Source of the DNA: an uncultured Alphaproteobacteria bacterium
GTDB lineage: Bacteria > Pseudomonadota > Alphaproteobacteria > RF32 > CAG-239
Direction of reading: 5' to 3'
Assembly (NCBI GenBank): GCA_900540425.1
Contig: UQFU01000094.1
Location: forward strand, 1-5,095
Length of the DNA stretch: 5,095 nt
The notes under the pieces are model-generated. The model searched no databases and had not been told where the DNA came from. It was given only the letters and a program-made list of their open reading frames with translations. A program made the position numbers and the translations under genes. Position 1 is the first letter of the stretch; every line of letters starts with the position of its first letter. Below, one piece after another: positions 1 through 5,095 of this stretch.

Positions 1-1151
1 GCAATGGCCAATTCTTCATTGGTCGGAATGACAAAGGCACGGACTTTGGAGCCGGGTTTGGTGATTTCGGCTTCTTCGCCGCGGATGCCGTTCTTTTCTT
101 CGTCAATCTCAATGCCAAGATAGCTCAGGCGTTCCAAAACCAGTTTGCGAACCAAGGGTGAGTTCTCGCCGACCCCCGCCGTAAAGACGATAGCGTCGAC
201 CCCGCCCATGGCGGCAATATAGCTGCCGATAAATTTGACAATGCTGTAAATGTAGCATTTCATGCCTTCGATGGCTGCGGTTTCGCCGCGCAGGTAGGCG
301 GCTTCAAAATCGCGTGAATCGCTGTAGCCGCTCAGGCCGTATTTGCCACTCTTTTTGTTGAGCATTTCATTGACTTGTTCCGGTGTCAGATCTTGTGTTT
401 TCATGATATAGAGCGGAATATAGGGGTCAATGTCACCGCAGCGGGTATCCATGATGATACCGGCCAACGGGGTCAGGCCCATGGACGTATCGATGCAGAT
501 GCCGTCTTTGACGGCGGTAATCGAAGCGCCGCTGCCGATGTGGCAGGTAATGATTTTGCTGTTTTTGCCGACGATTTCCGCGGTTCTTTCGGCAACAAAC
601 TTATGCGAAGTGCCGTGAGCGCCGTAACGGCGGATTTTGTATTTGTTGCGTTGTTCAAGCGGCAGGGCGTAGGTATAGGCTTCGGCCGGCATGGTCTGAT
701 GAAAAGCGGTGTCAAAAACGGCAACTTGCGGAACATTCGGCAATTCGCCCTTGACAGCCCGGATTACCAGAGCGGCGGCATAATTGTGCAACGGAGCCAG
801 AACGGCCAGTTCCTCAATCTGGCGGATAACTTCGTCATCAATCAACGCCGAGGCTTTGAAGACAGCGCCGCCCTGGACAATGCGGTGTCCGATGGCGTGG
901 ATGTCGCCGAGGCTGCCGATGACGCCGTCTAACAGCAGTTTGAAGATTTCGTTCAGAGCCGTGTTGTGGTCCGGCAGGTCAACGCTGACTTCTTTTTTGG
1001 TGCCATCGGCGTATTTTATGCCGACAAAGGAGGCATCGCGGGCAATGCGTTCGGCATTGCCTTTGCAGATGATTTCATAATTGTCGCCGTTGACGTTAAA
1101 CAGCTGGTATTTCAGGGTAGATGAACCGGAATTTAAAACTAAGATTTTCAT
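1..1151 (-). CDS. ackA: Acetate kinase, C-terminus cut by the window edge
   Basis: AckA transfers phosphate between acetyl phosphate and ADP, giving acetate and ATP; it is the second step of the cytoplasmic Pta-AckA pathway and is reversible. I translated 383 complete codons from ATG at 1151. The family signature VLNSGSSTLK is at residues 5-14, HRIVQGG at 89-95, APLHN at 119-123, VFDTAFHQTMP at 145-155, RRYGAHGTSH at 174-183, TPLAGIIMDTRCGDIDP at 227-243, FTAGVGENS at 323-331 and IPTNEELAI at 375-383. Residues matching the known catalytic set are Asn7, Arg90, His122, Asp147, His179 and Arg237. The reading frame stays open at position 1. Homologues have about 400 residues, so only about 15-25 are missing. 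An AGAGGT Shine-Dalgarno at 1158-1163, 6 nt away, supports the start, which lies 14 nt after the pta stop, so the two genes are an operon. Unusual residues are Ser207 and Asp235 in the nucleotide-phosphate loops, where many homologues have Asn and Gly. Identity is near certain; substrate range among short-chain acids is not settled. Confidence 0.97.
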   Translation of the reverse strand, partial: MKILVLNSGSSTLKYQLFNVNGDNYEIICKGNAERIARDASFVGIKYADGTKKEVSVDLPDHNTALNEIFKLLLDGVIGSLGDIHAIGHRIVQGGAVFKASALIDDEVIRQIEELAVLAPLHNYAAALVIRAVKGELPNVPQVAVFDTAFHQTMPAEAYTYALPLEQRNKYKIRRYGAHGTSHKFVAERTAEIVGKNSKIITCHIGSGASITAVKDGICIDTSMGLTPLAGIIMDTRCGDIDPYIPLYIMKTQDLTPEQVNEMLNKKSGKYGLSGYSDSRDFEAAYLRGETAAIEGMKCYIYSIVKFIGSYIAAMGGVDAIVFTAGVGENSPLVRKLVLERLSYLGIEIDEEKNGIRGEEAEITKPGSKVRAFVIPTNEELAI

Positions 1152-1165
1152 AAACAGACCTCTTT

Positions 1166-2170
1166 TTATTTAACAGATTGCAAAACGGTAATGGCGACCA
1201 GCCCGACGATGTCTTCGGCCGAACAGCCGCGCGACAGGTCGTTGACCGGGGCGTTCAGCCCCTGAAGCATCGGGCCGTAAGATTCGGCGCCGCCCAGGCG
1301 CTGGAGAAGCTTGTAGCCGATGTTTCCGGCTTCAATGTTTGGGAAAATCAGCGTATTGGCGTGTCCGGCAACATCGGAACCAGGCGCTTTTTTATTGGCG
1401 ACGGCAACGTCTAAAGCCGCGTCGGCCTGCAATTCTCCGTCGAGAGTAATTCCTTTGCCGGCGTATTCGGGAGCTTTGAGGGCTTCTTTGGCCAGTCTGG
1501 TCGCTTCTTTGACTTTGTCTACGCCTTCGCCTTTGCCTGAGCCGTAAGTCGAATAGGACAACATGGCGATATGCGGCGTGTCACCGAACTGCAGGACGCT
1601 TTCTGCGCTTTCCAAGGCGATGTCTGCCAATTCTTTGGCGCTTGGGTTAATGTTGATGGCACAATCGGAAAGGTAGTAAGGCTTATTGTTGCAGACCATG
1701 ATAAACATTGAAGAAACGCCGCGGTCTTTGTGGGCGGATTTGATGATTTGCAGGGCCGGGCGCACGGTATCGGCCGTGGAGTGGTTGGCGCCGGAAACCA
1801 TGCCGTCGGCATCGCCGGACTTGATCATCAGCGTTCCGAAATAATTGGCGTTGAGAGCCAGTTTGGCAGCATCTTCGCGGGAGAGCCCCTTTTCTTTGCG
1901 AAGGTTGTACAGCAGTTCGGCATAGGCTCCCAGACGATCGGATTTGGCCGGATCGATCAGGGTGATGCCGTCCAGATCCCAGCCTTGTTTGGCAAAGTGG
2001 GCGTTGATGCTTTCGACATCGCCCAGAATAACCAGTTTGGCGATTTGCTGTTTGCGAATCAAATGCGCCGCTTTCAAGACCCGTTCGTCTTCGCCTTCGG
2101 GCAGGACGATAGTTTTGTCATGTCGGCGCGCTTTGGCAAAAATGCCTTCAATGTAACTGTTTTCAGACAT
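1166..2170 (-). CDS. pta: Phosphate acetyltransferase, short single-domain form
   Basis: Pta interconverts acetyl-CoA plus phosphate with acetyl phosphate plus CoA in the cytoplasm, feeding AckA. The 334-residue length matches the short class (about 320-335 residues) and lacks the N-terminal regulatory domains of the roughly 714-residue E. coli enzyme. Visible motifs are LPEGEDERVLKAA at residues 23-35, SGDADGMVSGANHSTADTVRP at 118-138 (Arg137 in the phosphate/CoA region), SYSTYGSGKG at 205-214, LDGELQADAA at 243-252, FPNIEAGNIGYK at 276-287 and PVNDLSRGC at 308-316. Ser313, Arg314 and Asp320 have the same spacing as the catalytic Ser-Arg...Asp of the Methanosarcina enzyme. The ATG start has an AAGGAA Shine-Dalgarno at 2178-2183 with a 7-nt spacer. 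It is the first gene of the pta-ackA operon and diverges from ndk. Third codon positions are strongly C-rich, unlike the plus-strand genes. A phosphate butyryltransferase is the main alternative, but the motif set and the ackA partner favour Pta. Confidence 0.97.
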   Translation of the reverse strand: MSENSYIEGIFAKARRHDKTIVLPEGEDERVLKAAHLIRKQQIAKLVILGDVESINAHFAKQGWDLDGITLIDPAKSDRLGAYAELLYNLRKEKGLSREDAAKLALNANYFGTLMIKSGDADGMVSGANHSTADTVRPALQIIKSAHKDRGVSSMFIMVCNNKPYYLSDCAININPSAKELADIALESAESVLQFGDTPHIAMLSYSTYGSGKGEGVDKVKEATRLAKEALKAPEYAGKGITLDGELQADAALDVAVANKKAPGSDVAGHANTLIFPNIEAGNIGYKLLQRLGGAESYGPMLQGLNAPVNDLSRGCSAEDIVGLVAITVLQSVK

Positions 2171-2220
2171 GTTTCAGTTCCTTAATTTGATGTGAATTTT
2201 TATTTTTGTTTACTCTCTTT

Positions 2221-2248
2221 GGATTAAAAAGTCTATCAAAATTGTAAA
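2221..2248 (-). promoter_or_regulatory. Weak candidate promoter for pta-ackA
   Basis: Read on the minus strand, TTTACA (2243-2248) is followed after 16 nt by TAATCC (2221-2226). This would begin transcription about 40 nt before the pta start codon. Both hexamers are imperfect, and the AT-rich context makes chance matches likely. It overlaps the putative -35 of the ndk promoter, so polymerases on the two strands would compete if both were real. Confidence 0.25.
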
Positions 2249-2270
2249 AACTTGGAAAAATTGGTATAAA
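2242..2270 (+). promoter_or_regulatory. Candidate sigma-70-type promoter for ndk operon
   Basis: A TTGTAA -35 (2242-2247) is separated by 17 nt from a TATAAA -10 (2265-2270), which is near-ideal spacing for a housekeeping sigma factor. Transcription would start near 2277, giving a leader of roughly 60 nt before the ndk ATG. A-tracts lie within and just upstream of it and could act as an UP element or bend. A second option further down is TTGCTT (2276-2281), 16 nt, TATATT (2298-2303). The region is AT-rich, so neither is proven. Confidence 0.45.
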
Positions 2271-2339
2271 AAACTTTGCTTATTGAAAATATTGTAATAT
2301 ATTACCGATAATTGGAAAAATCGAAAAAAAGGAAACATC

Positions 2340-2756
2340 ATGGAAAGAACACTCTCTATTATCAAACCGGATGCGACGGCCAGAAATATTACCGGCAAAG
2401 TCAATGCGATGATTGAAGAAGCCGGTCTGCGAATCGTGGCTCAGAAGCGAATCCGCCTGTCGCCGCAGTTTGCGGAAGAGTTTTATGCCGAACACAAGGG
2501 AAAGGCTTTCTTTTCCGGTTTGGTCGAGTTTATGACTTCCGGTCCGGTGGTGGTTCAGGTTCTGGAAGCAGACGGCGCGATCGCCCTGTATCGCAAGATT
2601 ATGGGGGCGACCAATCCGGCCGTAGCCGAGGAGGGGACTATCCGCAAGACCTATGCTCTTTCCATTAATCAGAATACGGTTCACGGTTCGGACTCTCCGG
2701 AGAGTGCCGCCCGGGAAATCGAATTCTTTTTCAGCGAAGTGGAAATTGTCGGTTAG
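2340..2756 (+). CDS. ndk: Nucleoside diphosphate kinase
   Basis: Ndk moves the gamma-phosphate of ATP to other (d)NDPs through a phosphohistidine, balancing NTP and dNTP pools in the cytoplasm. The 138 residues are close to the usual bacterial length of about 140. The N-terminus [11 protein letters not shown] (residues 2-12) carries the family's IKPDA motif with Lys9. GTIRKTYA lies at 99-106, and the active-site motif [16 protein letters not shown] at 112-127 places the catalytic histidine at His115. All key positions look intact. The start has an AAGGAA Shine-Dalgarno at 2329-2334, 5 nt from ATG. It opens a plus-strand run with the DUF2066 and PerM-like genes, separated from the next by only 9 nt. 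Its stop codon is shared with the next gene's Shine-Dalgarno, so translational coupling is likely. Its role is general housekeeping, so co-transcription says little about its neighbours' function. Confidence 0.98.
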   Translation: MERTLSIIKPDATARNITGKVNAMIEEAGLRIVAQKRIRLSPQFAEEFYAEHKGKAFFSGLVEFMTSGPVVVQVLEADGAIALYRKIMGATNPAVAEEGTIRKTYALSINQNTVHGSDSPESAAREIEFFFSEVEIVG

Positions 2757-2768
2757 GAGGTTTTTTTG
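2755..2768 (+). promoter_or_regulatory. Strong ribosome binding site fixing a TTG start for the DUF2066 gene
   Basis: AGGAGG at 2755-2760 overlaps the last two bases of the ndk TAG stop. Five T residues follow and then TTG at 2766-2768. There is no ATG at the right distance; the next in-frame ATG falls at residue 46 and would delete the signal peptide. The TTG is therefore the start. The overlap suggests that ribosomes finishing ndk help to start this gene. Confidence 0.85.
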
Positions 2769-3815
2769 ACAAGGTTCTGGCTTATTTTTCCGCTTTTGCT
2801 GCTCGGGCTTTCGGCTCCGGCGCATGCTGACGGAATATATGAGGCCGACGTGGTGGTCGACGTGGTGGACAAAGACGCTGCCAAAGCCCGTGAAAAGGCA
2901 ATGGTGGCGGCCAATCGCCAAGGGTTGATTAATCTTTTGAAAAAGATTACCACCGCTGACGGAGTGCGTCAGGTTTCGGAGCTTAATGACAACCAGATTT
3001 TGAACTTTGTCAAAGAAGTTTCGGTTATTTCCGAAAAAGTTTCCGATGTCCGCTATATGGCGGAACTCAAGGTCAGTTTTAATGAAAACGTTTTGCGCCG
3101 TTATCTGAATGAGAAAGGGATTCCTTTTACGGAAAACGGCGGCTTTCGTGCCGTAATCATTCCGGTGTTTCATGAAGCCGAGAGCGGCAAAACGCTGTTG
3201 TGGGAGCCGGAGAACCTGTGGCGCGCCGCTTGGGAGAAAAGCGACAAGTCCGGCGGGTTTGTCGAGTATCAGGTGGTTGAGGCGACCGGCGCGAACCAGG
3301 AAATGCTGAGCAGCGGCAAAGCTTTGGAGTTTGACGGTGCAACGCTGGAGTGGCTGTCTCGCAGCTATAAGGCGGACGAGGTTTATATTCTTGATGCCGC
3401 GTATCGTCCCGGCGGCGTGTCGGTCAAGATTTTTGCGCCTTCCGGACGCGGCGGGATCGAGCAGACGGTGTCGGTGGACGGCGGCAATGACGAAACGACG
3501 CTGGAGGCGGCAGTCAAAAAGGTTAAGGGCGTTATTTCCGAGCGGATAAAACGCTATAATCTGGAAGAAGACCGGCGGACTTATGAAATGCTGGTTTTGT
3601 ATGAATATCCTTCGGTCGGCGATTGGCTGCGGTTGCAGAACGAATTGCGAAAGGCTCCTTATGTCAAATCGGTCAAAGAAGACGCCATGGGGGCAGGCCG
3701 GGTTCAGTTCCGCATGGAATATGCCGGCGGGCTTGATCGTCTGGAACAGGTATTGGGCAGCCGCGGGCTGCAACTGCAGTCGTATGACGGTTTTTATGTA
3801 ATTTCAAAAAAATAA
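2766..3815 (+). CDS. Secreted DUF2066-family protein of unknown function
   Basis: This is a 349-residue exported protein that I assign to the DUF2066 family, which has no established biochemical role. Residues 1-21 form a clear Sec signal peptide: MTR, a hydrophobic core WLIFPLLLLGL, then APAHA before a likely cleavage at Ala21/Asp22. There is no lipobox cysteine and no later membrane segment, so the mature protein is probably periplasmic. The mature start (IYEADVVVDVVDKDAAKARE, 24-43) and the helix that follows with ANRQGLINLLKKIT (49-62) look like the family's N-terminal region. A second mixed alpha/beta part spans about 127-260, and a compact C-terminal beta-alpha-beta-like part lies at 273-349. 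No catalytic motif is visible. It sits 9 nt after ndk and 9 nt before a PerM-like gene. The pairing with PerM is common in Alphaproteobacteria, and I infer an envelope role. The family call is from recognition, not a profile search. Confidence 0.85.
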   Translation: MTRFWLIFPLLLLGLSAPAHADGIYEADVVVDVVDKDAAKAREKAMVAANRQGLINLLKKITTADGVRQVSELNDNQILNFVKEVSVISEKVSDVRYMAELKVSFNENVLRRYLNEKGIPFTENGGFRAVIIPVFHEAESGKTLLWEPENLWRAAWEKSDKSGGFVEYQVVEATGANQEMLSSGKALEFDGATLEWLSRSYKADEVYILDAAYRPGGVSVKIFAPSGRGGIEQTVSVDGGNDETTLEAAVKKVKGVISERIKRYNLEEDRRTYEMLVLYEYPSVGDWLRLQNELRKAPYVKSVKEDAMGAGRVQFRMEYAGGLDRLEQVLGSRGLQLQSYDGFYVISKK

Positions 3816-3824
3816 GGATAAGCT

Positions 3825-4892
3825 ATGGCAGTATACAAAAGGGCAAATCGCAACTGGATGTTCTGGCTGACGATGCTGGCGATTTTTTGTTTGTTGTTTT
3901 ATGTGCTGCGCTCGGTGTTGCTGCCGTTTGTGGCCGGTATAATCATCGGTTATCTGCTTGATCCGTTTACGACCAAGCTGCAAAAAGCCGGAGTAAAGAA
4001 CCGGGCCTTGGCGACGGTTTTGGTTATGCTGCTGGTGTTTATCATTCTGACGCCGGCTTTGGCCTTGCTGATTGGGGTTATTGACGAACAGGTCGGACGC
4101 TTTTTGTCGGCAGTTCCCGAATATGCCGCGAATTTTGCCAAGCGGATTGAGCCGTTTTTTATTGAGCTTCAGGATAAGTTTCCGGGATTGCAGGCGGACA
4201 AAGTCCGCGAGTATATCCGCGGCAATTTGGCCAACAGCATGAAGCTTGCCGGTTCGGTGATGCAAAAGCTGGTCAGCGGCGGATTTGCTTTGGTGAATCT
4301 TTTGTCTTTGTTGCTGATTACGCCGGTTGTGGCTTTTTATATGTTGCGCGACTGGCATAGCTTTTTGGGGAATGTTGACGAATTGCTGCCGGAAAAATAT
4401 AAAGATACCATTCGCAATCTTGCCAAACAGATTGACCGTATTTTGGCCGGTTTTATCCGCGGACAGTTAAGCGTTTGTGTGTTGCTCGGTACGTTTTATG
4501 CCAGCGGTTTGTATCTGGTCGGCCTTGAGCTTGGCGTTTTGGTCGGTTTTATTGCCGGGCTGATTTCTTTTATCCCCTATGTCGGAAGCATTTCCGGTTT
4601 TGTGGTCAGTATGGGAATAGCGTTGGCGCAATTTGATTCTTGGGGGCCGATTGCCCAGGTGGTGGCCGTCTTTATGGTCGGGCAATTCATAGAAGGCAAT
4701 TTTCTTACGCCCAAACTGGTTGGCGACAATGTCGGTTTGCACCCGGTCTGGGTAATGTTTGCCCTGCTTGCCGGCGGTGTCCTTCTCGGCTTTCTCGGTC
4801 TGATGATTGCCGTACCCGTTGCCGCAATTATCGGCGTTCTTATCCGCTATGCGATTGAACAGTATAAGGAGAGTTCTCTTTACCTGGAATAA
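3825..4892 (+). CDS. PerM/AI-2E-family inner-membrane transporter
   Basis: A 355-residue polytopic protein of the AI-2E transporter (PerM, UPF0118) family; about 350 is usual. Hydrophobic segments lie at roughly 11-28, 30-46, 61-86, 150-174, 209-233, 235-266, 275-290 and 306-342, the longer ones probably holding two helices each. A soluble amphipathic stretch at 87-148 lies between the third and fourth. Family motifs include FIRGQL at 210-215, ISFIPYVGSISG at 247-258, EGNFLTPKLVGDNVGLHPVWV at 290-310 and GLMIAVPVAA at 325-334. Some members export the autoinducer AI-2, others act as ion/proton antiporters, and many have no known substrate, so no specific transport role is claimed. The ATG has an AAGGAT Shine-Dalgarno at 3814-3819 that overlaps the stop of the DUF2066 gene. 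With a 9-nt gap, the pair is probably coupled. In many Alphaproteobacteria the DnaA-related hdaA follows, but it does not begin inside this window. Confidence 0.92.
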   Translation: MAVYKRANRNWMFWLTMLAIFCLLFYVLRSVLLPFVAGIIIGYLLDPFTTKLQKAGVKNRALATVLVMLLVFIILTPALALLIGVIDEQVGRFLSAVPEYAANFAKRIEPFFIELQDKFPGLQADKVREYIRGNLANSMKLAGSVMQKLVSGGFALVNLLSLLLITPVVAFYMLRDWHSFLGNVDELLPEKYKDTIRNLAKQIDRILAGFIRGQLSVCVLLGTFYASGLYLVGLELGVLVGFIAGLISFIPYVGSISGFVVSMGIALAQFDSWGPIAQVVAVFMVGQFIEGNFLTPKLVGDNVGLHPVWVMFALLAGGVLLGFLGLMIAVPVAAIIGVLIRYAIEQYKESSLYLE

Positions 4893-4925
4893 AAACCGCG
4901 CTCTGTGGTCGACTGGTACAGATTT

Positions 4926-4963
4926 TGCGAATTTTGGCGGTTGAGGAAAGGGGAAAATTCGCA
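4926..4963. repeat. Perfect 10-bp inverted repeat with 18-nt spacer
   Basis: TGCGAATTTT (4926-4935) and AAAATTCGCA (4954-4963) are exact reverse complements, and two further bases can pair if a G-U wobble is allowed. The spacer, 4936-4953, is purine-rich. It begins 34 nt after the PerM-like stop codon. It could be an mRNA 3'-end hairpin, a dyad operator or a relic of a small element. It lacks a T-run on either side, so it is not a standard intrinsic terminator. Confidence 0.6.
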
Positions 4964-4998
4964 GATTCCTTAACGATTACTCCGCAATTGAGGGATGA

Positions 4999-5074
4999 CC
5001 TGCGCGGCAGGCAGCCTTAGGCTGACGCGCAGGCAGCGCCCGAGGGCGGGGACGCCCCGCGGCGAACGGTTCGC
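4999..5074. repeat. GC-rich block of four successive palindromic hairpins
   Basis: Four inverted repeats follow with almost no gap. First, CCTGCGCG (4999-5006) pairs with CGCGCAGG (5026-5033) around an inner CAGCC-TTA-GGCTG hairpin (5012-5024). Second, CGCCC-GA-GGGCG (5037-5048). Third, GCGGGG-ACG-CCCCGC (5046-5060), which shares 3 nt with the second, so the two compete. Fourth, GCGAAC-G-GTTCGC (5062-5074). GCAGGCAGC also occurs twice (5007-5015 and 5029-5037). GC content at 5001-5060 is 48 of 60. The pattern resembles a dispersed palindromic repeat (REP/MITE-like) or a highly structured RNA. Neither is proven from one copy. Confidence 0.6.
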
Positions 5075-5095
5075 TACTGATGTTTGGGTGCCATG

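Larger units (their letters stand above)
2171..2339. promoter_or_regulatory. AT-rich divergent intergenic region between pta and ndk
   Basis: This 169-bp stretch separates two divergent operons, so it must hold a promoter for each. It is much richer in A and T than the flanking genes. It contains several A-runs, two possible plus-strand promoters, a weaker minus-strand candidate, and a TTGGAAAAA word repeated at 2252-2260 and 2312-2320. I see no small ORF with a ribosome binding site, no tRNA and no riboswitch-like fold in it. Confidence 0.8.
4893..5095. other. Non-coding tail downstream of the PerM-like gene
   Basis: No credible gene begins in these 203 bp. The ATGs at 5080 and 5093 have no Shine-Dalgarno. 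The first 100 bp are about 42% GC and contain a perfect 10-bp inverted repeat. From about 4999 the composition changes sharply to roughly 80% GC, with a cluster of short palindromes. I could not match the segment to tRNA, rRNA, RNase P RNA, tmRNA or 4.5S RNA. Confidence 0.75.

Noticed and set aside
375..932. Plus-strand ORF of 185 codons
   Set aside because: It is antisense to the clear acetate kinase motifs and ends exactly where ackA uses a TTA codon.
1730..2185. Plus-strand ORF of 151 codons
   Set aside because: It is the in-register antisense of pta, which has all its family motifs.
2280..3773. Long minus-strand ORF (497 codons) as a real gene
   Set aside because: It lies wholly opposite ndk and the DUF2066 gene in exact codon register, has no recognisable domain and is explained by absent TTA, CTA and TCA sense codons.
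3804..4358. Minus-strand ORF of 184 codons
   Set aside because: It is the in-register antisense of the PerM-like gene, with a low-complexity Gln/His/Lys/Arg-rich translation typical of a shadow frame.
3825..4892. Quorum-sensing AI-2 exporter
   Set aside because: The family name comes from a few members; nothing nearby (no luxS or lsr genes) supports this substrate.
4926..4963. Intrinsic terminator for the ndk operon
   Set aside because: The stem is AT-rich at the loop end, the loop is 18 nt and there is no T-run after it on either strand.
4971..4984. CtrA-like binding site around TTAACGATTACTCC
   Set aside because: Only one TTAA half-site is present; the second half at 7-nt spacing is missing.
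4941..5075. RNase P RNA or another known structured RNA
   Set aside because: GAGGAAAG at 4943-4950 recalls the RNase P core, but the flanking conserved sequence is missing and other known RNA signatures are absent.
5080..5095. Start of hdaA at an ATG near the window edge
   Set aside because: Neither ATG has a Shine-Dalgarno, and the few codons visible (MFGCH) do not resemble a DnaA-related protein.

Overview
The window reads as a piece of a mid-GC alphaproteobacterial chromosome, plausibly a fermentative and host- or gut-associated lineage. The best lineage clue is a secreted DUF2066 protein followed directly by a PerM-type membrane protein. That pair is familiar from Alphaproteobacteria, where hdaA often comes next. 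The complete pta-ackA acetate module suggests fermentative or overflow metabolism. Taxonomy is inferred from gene content and order only.

Layout: on the minus strand, a pta-ackA operon fills positions 2170 down to 1. Pta is complete (334 aa, short single-domain form). AckA starts at 1151 and runs off the left edge, lacking only its last few residues. A 169-bp AT-rich divergent region (2171-2339) separates this operon from a plus-strand run of ndk (2340-2756), a DUF2066 gene starting with TTG (2766-3815) and a PerM/AI-2E-family gene (3825-4892). The three plus-strand genes share one reading frame. Both gaps are 9 nt, and each downstream Shine-Dalgarno overlaps the upstream stop codon, so they are very probably one transcript. 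The last 203 bp hold no gene. They contain an AT-rich inverted repeat and then an 80% GC block of closely packed small palindromes that reaches almost to the window edge.

Function: Pta and AckA convert acetyl-CoA to acetate through acetyl phosphate, giving one ATP, and run in reverse for acetate assimilation. Ndk balances nucleoside triphosphates using ATP. The DUF2066 protein is exported to the periplasm and has no established function. The PerM-like protein is an inner-membrane transporter or permease of uncertain substrate.

No clear new multi-gene system is present. The items most worth a second look are the palindrome block at the right edge, the changed nucleotide-loop residues in AckA, the helically phased A-tracts in the divergent promoter region, and the almost complete avoidance of TTA, CTA and TCA codons, which creates a 497-codon antisense open frame.
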